Below, piece after piece: positions 35,091-47,350 of a DNA stretch of 64,000 bases. The stretch is from Prinia subflava (Eukaryota; Chordata; Aves; Passeriformes; Cisticolidae). Position 1 is the stretch's first letter; the number at the start of each line of letters is the position of its first letter. Where the stretch lies: positions 10,666,735 through 10,730,734 of the forward strand of contig NC_086253.1 of the NCBI RefSeq assembly GCF_021018805.1, read 5' to 3'. The notes beneath the pieces are model-generated. The model ran no database searches, had not been told where the DNA came from, and saw nothing but the letters and a program-made list of their open reading frames with translations. The translations under genes were made by a program, and so were the position numbers.

Positions 35091-38000
35091 ATTCAGGAAG
35101 CAAAAGGAAACATTTTGGTCTGCATTTTTCAGTTTTTGATTAAAAACAGTCCTTTTTCATTTCTGTTACTTGCATTCTTAGAAACTTTTTCAAACTGTGT
35201 TTTGGGATACATGAAATCTTCTTTTGCTTTTTCACTTGTCCTGAGTAAAGGCTGATTTTAAGTAACTGCATAAAATCACAGAGACACTAACTACTGTTCA
35301 ACACAGTTCTCCAACTCCACAGTTTAGCAGATGGTAGCACAGGGATGTGAAAGAAAGCAATGTTTTTCCATGATGTCTGGTGGCCAGCAAAGTTCTCTGG
35401 AAAGGTGGTATAGCTGTAAGAAACACAGCTCTCAACACAGATCTCAAGAGGGTTGGGCATTTTGGCAGGCTCTTACTGGGTCACAAAAAATATGGAAGAT
35501 GATTTCATTTAAAATTTACCATACATTTACATGTTTTAAGTGCTAGTTATTGCTGTGTTTACCCATATTTTTATATGTGACTTTGGGCGTGTTTACAGTA
35601 AGAAGAAATAATCCCCATATGCAACACTTAGATAATCCTTCTAATATGGAAAATCTTTTCCAGTTACTTAAATTTAGCATACAGGCAGACACCTACTCCA
35701 AAAAGAGAGATGTGCCTTGCCTGGATTACTGGTAATTAATACAGTTGTAAGATGCCTTCGGGCCATGCACAATAAGTTAAAATTTCATGGTTTGCAATCT
35801 CGTAGTCACAGAATAGAACAAACACACAACCAATTTGTATTTAAATCTCCCAGACAGTTTTGCCTGGCAAGCTAAAGATGTGTTCAGATGAGAGTGGGGA
35901 ATCAGAATTGAGGCACGTTACAAAAATTTAAAGGAATTTCAGGATGTTCACCACAAAATGTACTGGGAAATGCTCAATCATCTCCCTGTTCCCTTATCCT
36001 TTCTTTATGGAGGCATCCTAGTACACTACTTCTGTGAAAAATGATAGAAATTCATCACAATGTACGCAATTATATTTGGCCCTGATATGACACAAAGTAA
36101 ACAGAACTTTTCCAGCACTTCCTCAATTTGTGTGAATGTGCAGAATTTACTGCTCGCTTGATTTGCCATCCGGATTGGAAGCTATGTAGGCAATTATTGT
36201 AAACTAGCACCTGAAAAAGCTACACTTCTCTAAATATTTTTCATAGAAAAGCCCTTAGCAAGTTTATAGTAAAAATTTACACATCAATTGACACACATTT
36301 CATAGCTGATGCTGTGAGAAATGGAAGTTGTTGCCAAGATTAAAATGCACAAAAATCAAATGTAAATGCAAAATCCTATTGCATTTCTTAAAGAGAGCAA
36401 AGCTGTTATTTAAAATACCACTTCTGTATGCAGCTACAAAATTTAATATTCTGTCTGAACAATTTATGTATAGACAGAAGCTAAAAATATGCATTCCTGA
36501 GAACTGTTTATGCAAGTTGAACAGAGTGGGATTTTTTATTCGTAAGCATGAGTTTAAAAAGATGCAATTTTAACATCTTATTAAAGAGATTAAATTTTCC
36601 CAATTTTCTAGGTGTTAATGCAGTTCACTATTTAATTAGTCCTTTTTTTAAATTAAAACAATATTCAGTGGCCTCTGATCTCTGATTTTTCCAGCATTTT
36701 CCATATCAAAACTGTATTTAAATCACAGAATAGCTTTTCCATTACCATAAGCAGCTGCGTTTCTAAGCTTCCTAGAAAGAAGCCAAAATCTACTTTTTAA
36801 AGGGATTTTTTTTCCTTTTTGATCGATAGGGTTCTTATGCTTAGAAATCTTATTTCCAGTTCTTATCCACTTGCTTGCATCACTTGTTTCTACCCCATGG
36901 TTACACTTCCAGGAAAAAATGTAATATTCTTTATTGTCCTTTGGTTTTTCAGCTAATGGCAGTTTTCTTGTAAATATTCCCTATTTCCATCAACTGCCAA
37001 AGAGGCCTTCTTAGCACCTGCTCACCGGTCCTGAAAATTATCAACATTGTACACAGTCATGTTAGTCATGTCGCTGTACAGTATTTTTCCAGAGTATTAA
37101 TATTTCCCTCTCTCTGTTGGCAATTATTTACCTATTTCACCCTGAGAATAATTTTGGTTTTTACAGCACAAGGCACTGATGATTCCTAGACATGCTGTGA
37201 TCAGCTGACATTCATGGATCTTTATCATCTTCAGTCATTTCCAGAAGATGTGCTCTCCCTTAAACTAACAATAAAACTCCAATAGTGTGTGATGTGGCCC
37301 AAATAATATGATTCCTGAATGTACTAAAAACCTAATATTTATGTTGATTTGTATAGGATTATCAGTTTCAAGGATCAGGCCAAAGGAAATTCAAGCTCAC
37401 TCTATGTAAAGTATTTCTGATAAGAAGTGTAAGTTTACAAGGGTATCAGGTTTGCCAGATAAGACTGAACACATGCATTGAATCCGGATGACCTGGGCAT
37501 CCAAATAATGTAAATGTAAGTCAAAATCAGAATTGATTCAGGTCATCTTTTGGCAAGGGGATGCAGTTACTCTACAGTATTTTTAAGGCTCCAAAATGGA
37601 TCCTTCTGCTCTGTTTTCAGCTACAGAAGCTTTTCTTCTACCAGAAAAAGGACACACTGCACTTTCTTGGCCAAATTTTTCCCACTTTCACACCACCCCT
37701 CCCAGCTTTTTAGGCAGCTTAAAGCAAAGTGGATTGCAACTGAGCAAAGGTGCCTTCTGCCATTCCCATTACATCACTGGCTGCTCAACAAGCAAGTCAA
37801 ATTTAATGTATTAGTTCAATTCTTCATGATTTTCATGGTTGTAATCAAAACTCCCTCCTGATCACATTGAGGAAAGCTGTTGACAAGTTCTCTACCTGGC
37901 AGAGTAAGACAATGTCACGGTGATGAAATGTCACCCCTTTCTAGAAAGGAATTAAGGGCAAAATCCACTTCTACAATCTGTCCTCCCTAATGTCATCTCA

Positions 38001-39396
38001 GAGAACAGTGCACTTAAAAAACATCTACAAACTCCAAACAAAAGAAAACAACCCCCAACTTCTCAGATATATCTTCAACACACGAGATTATAGTGCAAAG
38101 AGAAAGAAAAATTAAATAGGAATAGTAGACTAATTTAATCTCACTGCTTAATTTGCTACTGGAAAGCATTCAAGCAGGATATGATGATGCTAAAATTAAG
38201 AACCTACATTTTGAGAGCTTTCATGAAAAAAGAAGACATTTGAAATGGAAGATATTTTTTAAACCATATGAATTCATAAAGTTTGACCTGAACACATATT
38301 AGGAATCTATCTACAAGGGCACTGCATAAATTCTTAGTCCCATTTATATTGTTAAAAACATAGCAGCATTTCACCAGGTAGGTCTGTCTCCAGTAAAATA
38401 CTTTAAACTCCCTTTACATTACAGAAAATCTTGAAGTCTTCAGTTATATTGAAGATTACCAATAACTGGTAATTGTCATTCTCTTTAAACACCAAATATT
38501 CTCACCTTGACATTCTCAGGAAACTTTCAACTTAGCAAGCTGTTTGTCAGAGACTAGTGTAAGATAAAGTAGAAGTCATTATTCATTAAAAACAGACACA
38601 CTTTTATGAAAAGAGAAGCCTACAGTGCATTTCACCTAAACATTTATCCATAACATAAGACTAAAGTAATACAATTTTAAAAAGCTGTTAGAATCTTTAA
38701 CATTTAGACAATTTTGAAACAAAGAAACAGAAGATTAAATAAAATGAATACATGGATTACAAAGATACAAAGCAAAACTGAGTAATGGAAATATTTTTCT
38801 TGATGAGTGCTCAACACTGCAATGGCATTTCCTTTATTAAATTCTTCCTCATAGTGACATGACTCCATATGTAAGTTATAATGGAGAAGCCACAACCAGC
38901 ATTGTAACAAAGTGACACACTTGCCTCTTTCACTTTATCTCTTTTTAGGCAGAAAGGAATTAATAAAAATTACAAGACAAATTATCTGTATCCAGGCTTA
39001 AAGAATAAAGGCTTGACCATTGTTTCCATCAGTTTTTCTGGGTTATTCATGATGCTGGAGGGCCTACACATCACCTCCAGAGAGAAAGGATGCAGGATGT
39101 CCTTCAGCCACCATCACACCTCCACAGCACTCTAATGGGGAAGGAGGTGCTGCACAGCACAGCAGAGCCTGATGTAGCCAGCTCACTGATATAGATCTGT
39201 CTGAGAAGACACAACTCTGGGCCTTCCATTAACTTATATTGAACTGCTTGATCAAAAGATTCCATCCATGATTATTCTGCAGGAAAGCCTTATTTTGGCA
39301 TTGTTTGTAGCATGGCATTCTTACAAATCCAAAGACTAGATCTGCAAAGAATCCCTGCCACATTTCAGGTCTCAAGGAGTAATATAATGCCCTTAC

Positions 39397-39499
39397 CTGC
39401 CCCCATGATGAGCCCTGGTGCAGTGTCCTTGGTGTGCACTGTGCCTGACACGTAGGGATTGTCTGCCCACCGCAGATGCAGGTGAAGGTAACAGTCAGG
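39397..39499 (-). CDS. SORCS2: SORCS2 exon 6 of window: VPS10 propeller segment
   Basis: This 103-nt exon has acceptor ccccaccag and donor GTAAGG. It enters in phase 0 and leaves one base into a glycine codon. It encodes 34 residues, PDCYLHLHLRWADNPYVSG followed by TVHTKDTAPGLIMGA. This region is highly conserved in SorCS2 orthologues and lies in a late propeller blade. The leading cysteine is the partner of that at the end of the previous exon. The intron between these two exons is only 1,296 bp. The nominal plus-strand reading of this stretch is a shadow and has no support. Confidence 0.95.
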
Positions 39500-40795
39500 C
39501 TGGTGGGGGAAGAAGCAGAGAACGGGTTTTAAAAATCACTGCTACCAGTTATGCTACAATAAATGAAAGCCCAGACAGGGAGCAGATTCAGCAATGTATG
39601 TCTTCATAAAGAAAAAGAATGGCTGCTTCCCATGGAGCCAAATTCCAGTCTGAGCTATCAGTCTTCACTTTATAACAAGAATTTCTGGTCATGACTGCAC
39701 AGTCTCAACGAAAAGATTTCCAAACTCAAAGAAGTCAGCATTGTTATATAAGCCCCCTTCTGACAGAATAATTGCTTAAAAATTTTAATTAACAGCAACA
39801 AGCATGTCTGTTGGTCCCAGGTAAATGGTAAAATTATGATTAAAAACAACTGTTTAGGCTAAAACACCTTTTTTAGTAAAAAAGTGGTATGAAAAATAGC
39901 ATAATGAGTTTAGGACACATGATGTCTCCATGCTAAGCAGCTCACTGCTTCCTGCCCTCTGTGCAGTGCACTCACAGGCCATACTGCTCCCAGCAGTGTG
40001 AGCAGGAGCTTTGCCAGGAGCCAGCTGCCACTGCCATCGTCCCACCCACCTCTGCCTGCTCTGCACCAGGCCCTGCAGGCTGCACCCTGCAGCACAGCCC
40101 TGAACCCTCAAAAGCAGCTCCAGCCCTCCGCTGCTGCCACGTGCAGAGGGGGTAAAGCTCTGGCAGGGGCAGGACTACAAGCGTTTATTTTGTCCAACAA
40201 TGCAGAGCTTTGAGTCCCCAGGAGCAGAGAGTCAGTGAGAAAAACACAAGGTTTTCAGTACAGCCTTGCAAATAACAAAATAGTGCTGGCACTTGGGACA
40301 TCTAAACAAACAGAAATAATATCATCTTACGAAAAAAAGGGAATTTTATGCAAATTACTGTGGTATTTATTTTCAAGCAACTTTCAGGAGTTCCCTTCAA
40401 TAGGGAACCATGGGTTACCTTGGTTTGTTATAAAACAAAAATATGAAGAGATGGAAAGGGAAAAATTCGTGGTAATCTCTGACTCATGATGTACCCCATA
40501 TAACCAGACCAAATGACTGTCATGATTGTTCTGAACTGGGTTGTGTGGCTGGCACACAAGAAACGTGTCCTCTTTGTGTCAAAGTGATCTCAAATACAAA
40601 ATGCAGAGCAACAGAAAGCCCTGACTGTACAGGATGACTGGACTGAGAGCCCCATGCAATGCAAGCACATTTGCCTGCTGGTTTGGCTGGTAAACTCAGC
40701 ACAAAGCTCTCGGGCTGCTGGAACTACTGCATCTCCTACCATGCAGAGAGTTCCTGCACACTTTAGAGGGAGGAAACACCAAAAGAGCCACTCAC
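39500..40795 (-). other. SORCS2 intron, 1,296 bp
   Basis: Includes a locally GC-rich stretch at about 39930-40160 that produces several overlapping frames on both strands. None has a recognised product. Otherwise featureless. Confidence 0.7.
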
Positions 40796-40942
40796 AGGTT
40801 TGCAGTTGGTGGGTTTGCCGTTCATATCGATGTCTGGAGGGTTTAGAAAATCCCAGTCACGGCCTTTGTTGTAGGTTATCAACGTTGTAACTTTCCCGTC
40901 AATTTTCTGGTTGGCCAAAAAGACTCCTTTGACACCTCTGAC
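40796..40942 (-). CDS. SORCS2: SORCS2 exon 5 of window: VPS10 propeller segment
   Basis: This 147-nt exon is phase 0/0, with acceptor ctgtgctccag and donor GTGAGT. It encodes 49 residues from VRGVKGVFLANQK through NGKPTNCKP. 'ITYNKGRDWDFL' is an Asp-box-like turn (x-x-x-G-x-x-W), which occurs between propeller strands in Vps10p and sialidase-type folds. The cysteine in TNCKP pairs in sequence with the PPDC that opens the next exon, a conserved C-x4-C spacing across the splice join, suggesting a local disulphide. 'GVFLANQKIDGKVTTLITYNKG' is near-invariant in the SorCS group. Confidence 0.96.
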
Positions 40943-41641
40943 CTGGAGCACAGAGAAGAAGAGTTAATATCCAGCACATACACATTTTTTTCAACAAGGA
41001 TTATCCTCGATTAGCTGCCCTTTTGTGGCTCTGAACTGTGTATCTCAGGCAGTTTCTCCTGGAAACTGAAAGGAAAGTGGATGATACCTTAAAAAAAATA
41101 GGAGGAAGACAAAAAGATAAGAGAAAAGGGAGAAAGGGGGAAGGCAAGGACAATTACAAACTGATTTTTGTTTCTAAATGTATTTTAAAAGGATATGCAG
41201 TTCTCTCCATGTCAGAAGGCTAATAAAATTACATGTTTAATACAGAAAACCACAACAGTTTATATAGCAAAATATAAAAATTATGATACCATGGCCTCAC
41301 CATTAAAATTTCACTTCTGCATTTTCTTTAATATCTTTAAGACATCTTTAAAATGCTGTTCTACATATGATGTAAGCAATTTTTAACAACTATCTAAATT
41401 TTACACTGCATTTCTTTGCCCATATTATATAAATATCACACAAATACATTACAATAACACAACACAGTAGCATATCCTTTAAAATAACACTGAATTGGGA
41501 AGCACTCCTGTCCTTTGCAGGAAATAAATACAGGCAGATCATCTGAGGAAGAAATATTGAAGGCTGAATCACCCTCTCAAGCATCTGAAATGCTTCCACA
41601 CTCCAGTTAGCCAACCTTCACCTGTTTAACCTCTGGAGAAA

Positions 41642-41667
41642 AAATAATAATAACAACAACAACAAAA
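41642..41667 (+). repeat. Trinucleotide microsatellite (AAT)n(AAC)n
   Basis: The tract 'aataataataacaacaaca' is a short trinucleotide repeat of about eight units. Confidence 0.9.
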
Positions 41668-44100
41668 TCCTGTTCTCTTGGGCTGTTATTATATTTCAAA
41701 ACAACCTGTATTAGAAAATTATTACAACTTGAAGAGTTAAAATTAATTGGTATAATTTTAGAAACAACCTGACAGTAATTATACCTTAATATGTTTAGTT
41801 CTAGCCCTAACATTTATGTTATTAACATATTAATGTGTATTCCACCCAAGGGCATGAGACAAGATCTTCTATTAAAAGTGAAGGTTTCCTTAAGAGTGCT
41901 CTTGTTTCCCTTGCCATTATTTATGAGACTTCCTGAATTTTTGAAAAATTCTGGACAACATTTATAAACTGATATACATTTCCAGGACAGTACAGCTTGG
42001 GTGCTGACTCTTAAAAAACGTGAACCATTCATTACAGATAAATGCACAAGACAGCCAGCTCTTTGAATGATCAGGAATATTTGCCCTCTGATAACAGGAC
42101 GCACTTCTGAACTTTTATTTTTCATTTAAAATATTTACTGCTCCCTTCTTTTTGCAACTGCCAGTTCTTAACTCCATTTAACATTCATTTAGCAGGAGTC
42201 TGCATTGAAGGTGAAAAGAAGGCAGCCCTACCAGCAGGCTACAGATTTGATACTCACTGTTTATAAATACAGGAAGGAACTGATGCATATCTACAGAGAA
42301 TAAGAATGTTCTGCTGGTTATGGTAATAGCCTAGAACTTGGAAATATATATAAGTTTATATATAAAAAAAATCTGTATAAACATTTAAATACTCTACTCT
42401 CTCACGAGCCCCTTCTTTCTTAAACCCTATGCATTTGTGGTTAGGTTACTTATCCAGGATGCTGAAAGCTCAGAACTGTCTCCAAGTCAAACACACCATA
42501 AAAGTCAACTACTTTGCAGTGCAGGTGAGAAAAGGAAAGGAAGGGAAGAAATTATGAACCTGCTTTCTTTACTTTCAAAGCACTTTAACCTTGCTGGAGA
42601 TTTTTTGCATAGTCTACCTTTGAGAGACAGCTCAGCCATAAAAAGCCTGCAGTTCAAATATTTACGTGGGAAGGCAGACTTGGGGTAAAATTTCTGTGCA
42701 TGTCTTTCTTTCAGTGAACACAGTATTAAATATTTACACAATAATTAGATCAGGGACTGCTACTGAGGTTTCCCTCTTCATTTGTGGATGGCAAAACCAG
42801 TGCTGCATCATGATTATTTTTGTTTCTCCTCTCTTTCCCCTCCCCACCCTCTCGCTTAATGAATATTTAATGATTCCATATAATCATCAAATGGGAGCCA
42901 GGCTAGAATTTTTCTCCATTCCCACCCCCATCTCTAATCTAACCAAGCTCTAGGGTAACTTCTCCTCTCTAGAATATGGGGCATAAGTGTTTGAATCTAT
43001 CAAACGCTGAAAGGTTATGAAAACATTTCTTCCAGTGTCTCAGTTAACTTCCCTCACTGCGGCTTATAAAGATAAAAGCTGACCAGCACTTCACAGCAGT
43101 TGTATTTTGAATAAAAGGCATAAACCCTGCTTGAAATAATAAATAGGCTTCAGGCATCTATCTTCAGAGCAAAGTCAGAAATATCATGTTCAGAGTGATG
43201 TATTAGCCTAAAACCCAGTAACTAACACAAAATTATGGTGTGTAAAAAATGGCATCTTTAAAACATCCCACCCCCGCTGTAGCATTTTCCATTTCCTTTC
43301 TCCTGTGGCCTATAAAAATACACACCTGACTCTACAAATACTGGAAATGAAGTGTGTCAAATCTACCTCCTGGATGAGGCTGTGATGCCAAGGCACCCAA
43401 ATTCCTCTGTGCATTCTACTCCTTGACTTAGTTCCCTAATCTAAAATTGCAAGATAAGTATCTTTCTATCAAGAAAGGAAAAGATTCACATTAATAGCAA
43501 GTTGCTATGGAAAAGAAAATATTTCAACATTGTGCAGTGCTCAGTTACTCTGATGAGCAGCCCAGGAGCCACTCAAGACAGCTGAACATGAGGAAATTCA
43601 AAGCACCTTTCAGCTGATTTTTTTGAACTTTGAGCTTAGCTCTCAGAGTACCTATTTTCTTTAACAGTTCAGGGGATAGTTGTTCCAGTACTCTTAAGAA
43701 AGCACTTTGTACCTTATAAAATTATTTTCTGAGATTTTCTGCTGACTTATTCATTGCTCTTTGTTACATTTCTGATATTCCATCCCAACAATATCCTGTT
43801 TAGTTGGTAGCAAGAAGCACAGTTCAGATGGTCCCACAGTGTTTATTAGCAGTTACTGAAATGTAGCAATTACTGCTATATGATATATGTCTGTGACAAA
43901 AATTTAAATATATGTAACTTGTTGTTTGGGGAAAAAAGGCATGAAAAAAGTGTACTGCAATTTATATAGCTCCTGTCTACATAAGGAGTTATCTGCACAG
44001 GAACCAATGTAGAGGTATTTATTACATTAGCATCCCCATTCTGCAAATATGCCTATGTCAAATTTGTGACTCCTTCACACTGGCAGCACTTGATACAATT

Positions 44101-44163
44101 TCAAGGACATGCTCCTTGTATACAGTCACATAATTCAAGAACATGCTCCTTTTGGATAGTCAG
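44101..44163. repeat. Two-copy tandem duplication, period 34 bp
   Basis: 'tcaaggacatgctccttgta' followed by 'tacagtca' (44101-44128) recurs as 'tcaagaacatgctccttttg' followed by 'gatagtca' (44135-44162). It is a diverged local duplication within the intron, and each copy contains ACATGCTCCTT. Confidence 0.85.
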
Positions 44164-45404
44164 TAGTACTTAGCCTTTTTTTTTTCTTCTCTTCTTTAAA
44201 CAACTATTTGGAAATTATTTCCTTTTACATGTGCAACATGAGAAGAAATACAGTGCAAAAAAAGATAAAGCATATAAAAGAAAATGAATACAGACAGGCA
44301 GACACCTATTAAAATTTTTATAGCAGATGTACAAGTAAAAGGTGAAGTGAAGTCAGTAGAAGATAACAAAGATGAACAGTACAAATTTTAAAGAAGATTA
44401 TAGACTGGCAGAAAGAGAAATTTTCCACCACTGAGGACTGTCTCTGTGCTGCACTGAAGATTCCCCTTCTCATATTTGCATTTAAATGTCCTCAAAAACC
44501 CCCCAGATTAGAAAAAAAAAATCCCATCCTCAAGGGCTGCAATATGTGTTTTATTTATTAGCAATTTTATACTGAGTAAACAACCCACACATTATGAGCA
44601 CTTGATCCCATTCTAGTGAACAAGATGAACACTAATTATTTATCACGCAAGCTATCTAGAAGCCATCAATGCTCTGCTGTAAAGCAACTCAATTTCATAA
44701 AACAGCTTTAAAAAATTGAATTATGTGGCTCCATGTCTATTGTCCTTATCATGTGTACATTTCCTTCTAAATGTAACCCTACACATTTATCCAGCACACA
44801 ATAAACTAAGACTGTGTTATCTAATATGCCCACAGTAACACTGGGAAATTATGAAACAATCAGTGTAACTGAATTAAGTTAATAATTCTTGTAGACAAAA
44901 GGATAGCCAGGGGTAACATCTCTGTACAACTTATCTGAAATTACATGCTACAGGTGCTGCAAGGAGTAGAGGTTGCACCTGACTGCCTTTTAGCTCTGCT
45001 TGGTCACGAGGTGACCAGGAGTGAAACACTGCTAACTAATGCTGTCAATAAATCACCCTGTGGGAACGTGGCTACACACAATGTGTAGCTTCACTCATTA
45101 GGAAGCCTCATTTCTAAAAAGGTAGAGTCTAGAAAATAATCACTGGTAATGAGAGGCCTTTCTGTTTTACTAGAGCCATTTAGAAAGAAAAAGCTGAAGA
45201 AAGATGGAGGAGATAAGGAGGAAGAAAACACTATCATTTTCCCCACCAAGAAGAGTCTAATTACAGCCATTTAACAATTCTGTCGCTGTGTGCCTTGTAT
45301 CCAGAATTACTACAAATCTTTGCCAAAGAAGTCTGGTGTACCTTTAGAGTTTTTTGGGTTTTTTTTTTAATTTTTTTTAATTAACATCAGGCAAATTACG
45401 GTGT

Positions 45405-45490
45405 AACGGGACAAACTGAGTCAGACCAAAGCTCTGCAAGTTCAATGTTCTGATAATGGCCAGAAAGAACAGAAACAGGGCAAATGTACC
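45405..45490 (-). mobile_element. Old CR1-like fragment, minus orientation
   Basis: 'gggacaaactgagtcagacc' then 'aaagctctgcaagttcaatg' and 'tgataatggccagaaagaac' resemble the reverse complement of the region before the tail of older CR1 elements ('gggtcagaccaaaggtccat...agtggccagaa'). The similarity is short. Confidence 0.5.
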
Positions 45491-46194
45491 CCTTATTACA
45501 CTGACATTCACTACATTGAAATTCCATTCCCTGAACAGAAACGGAATTGATAACAGTCTGTGATACTCTTCAAAATACTATAGTCTTTTATTTCGTAGAG
45601 TGCACTGATGTTAAAACACAAGATCATTTTGTTTACAGCCGAGTTTGTCTCACACAAAATGATGTTGGCACAAGACACCTACTGAAGGCAAGTGGATTTG
45701 CTGTCCAATATCTAATTTTGTTGGCTCTTAGCCTTTCAGAGCTGACACAACCTAGCACAAGGCTTGCAAGATTACTACCTAAAACCCTACTGGCTAAAAG
45801 ATGTCCTGCTCTTAAGTCATGAAACGCACCACAGAGTCAGCAAGAAGAAAAAAAGCTGTGCATAGACAGCTCCATAATTTCTTACTTCAATAATAAATTC
45901 TGCTGCCAGATTCACTTTTCAATATCTTAAAAAAAAATTAGCAAGTTTTGGATTTGCACATCCATAGAACCCCATCCCAAGAATCTAGAGTACACAACAC
46001 ATTAGTAGGGCAACCGGAAAACATATAAGTAGTAACAATGTGCTACAAATAAGACAGAAATCCTAGACTTGTTACTTTATTTAAAGGTAACTGTGAAAAG
46101 ACATTGGTTTAAAATTAATTATACTTATAATAAAAAAAAAAAAAACCCAAAACCTCCACACAGACTACACATAATGGAAAATATAAAGCTCTAC

Positions 46195-46374
46195 CTCCAG
46201 AATATCTATCAGGACGTTCTCTTCTGGCTGCTTCGTGCTCCGGACATTCTCCAGCAGGATGGAGTAGTAAACACCTTGTGGGTCAGACTGGTACAGGTTG
46301 TATGTGTCTGTCTGGTACCACTCCTGCACAGCCACAAACACCTGGTTTTCATCTGTACTGATTATCTGCAAATC
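46195..46374 (-). CDS. SORCS2: SORCS2 exon 4 of window: VPS10 propeller segment
   Basis: This 180-nt exon is the second longest in the window, after the 187-nt PKD exon. Phase is 0 on both sides, with acceptor tttcctacag and donor GTAGAG. It encodes 60 residues starting DLQIISTDENQVFVAVQEW and ending PEENVLIDILE. The 'IISTDE.QVF.AVQEW' strand is one of the best conserved in the SorCS family. 'YNLYQSDPQGVYYSILLENV' is the following blade strand pair, and 'NVLIDILE' runs into the next exon's VRGVKGVFLANQK. The LENVR and DILEVRG choices favour SORCS2 over SORCS1 and SORCS3, which I recall carrying different residues here. No cysteines or sequons are present. Confidence 0.96.
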
Positions 46375-47199
46375 CTGTAGGAAAGTAAGGTACACAGTGA
46401 CTAATTTCTTACATAATTTCTATTTTAAAAACAGTAAGTTGGTCACGAGAGTTTCATACTAGGGTGAGGGGAAACATCTGAATGTTTAAAAATAATAATG
46501 TCTCAACATAATACTAATCAGCATGATGTATCCCACTGCTCCAAGGTGCTTCCTCACTGCTTTTTGCAAACCACCTTAGTGAAGAAAAAAAATTGTGAAT
46601 GTGCAATAGCTGGAATCTGCTTTGACTTTACCAGGAAAAAACTTCTTGAAAGGAAAAATAGGGAAAGGATTAAAAAACAAGTGACTGACTTCACAAGATC
46701 TGGATAAAAGTCAATGGAGGAATGAAACAATATTAACAAAGCTAATCTAAAAATAATCTTCAAGTAATAGAGAAATGAAAATTAGGTAAAAAATAGCATA
46801 ACACAAAGAGGATCAGATATAATGTACAGCAGTTCACATAGGAATTAGTACTTATCATGCACACAGCTCATGTGTATTACAGTAGATTAGATTAATTTGT
46901 CTATCTGTGTCTACAGAACCAGTTAAATATTCAACAGTAACAGGAGAGTCAACATTCTGCATTCATTTCCCAAGAATTTCAGGCACGGATATTGCTGCTT
47001 TCAGTTTTCCCAGCTTCTTCACTCCAAATGTCTCAGACAAACAAAATGCACATCTGGAGAAAATAATTTAACACTAATATTAAACAGAAGAAATAAATCA
47101 GCTGAACCACGTTTAGGGAAGATAATAAAGGGACATGGGTTTGCAACACGATATGGCAGCACAAAGGCAGATGTTGGGGCTATGTAAGAAATGACATCA

Positions 47200-47350
47200 A
47201 GTCAGAGACTGAAAGCTTGTAAACTCTTCGTGACCTTGGTACTTAACTGGGACACTGTATTCGGTTCTGGACACCTTATTACTGGAAAAGTACTAATGCA
47301 ATGGAGTGAATATTGAATAAAGCTACCCAAACGTCAAGAGAATATGAATT
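47200..47350 (+). mobile_element. Possible decayed CR1 fragment
   Basis: 'gggacactgtattcggttct' followed by 'ggacaccttattactggaaa' and 'agtactaatgcaatggagtg' loosely parallels the CR1 segment 'gagtactgtgtccagttctgggcacc...'. The match is weak and rests on order of short motifs. Confidence 0.3.

Larger units (their letters stand above)
30468..39396 (-). other. SORCS2 intron, 8,929 bp
   Basis: Holds a minus-orientation CR1 (about 31766-31970), a second solo LTR (about 34186-34753) and a probable CR1 3' fragment just beyond it. The remaining AT-rich DNA, including 32750-33370 and 35300-39390, has no recognised content. The 153-codon minus-strand frame at 32909-33370 lacks any domain or splice support. 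Confidence 0.75.
40943..46194 (-). other. SORCS2 intron, 5,252 bp
   Basis: Contains a short AAT/AAC microsatellite near 41642-41667, a local tandem repeat at 44101-44163 and an old CR1-like piece at about 45405-45490. The remainder is unclassified. Confidence 0.75.
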
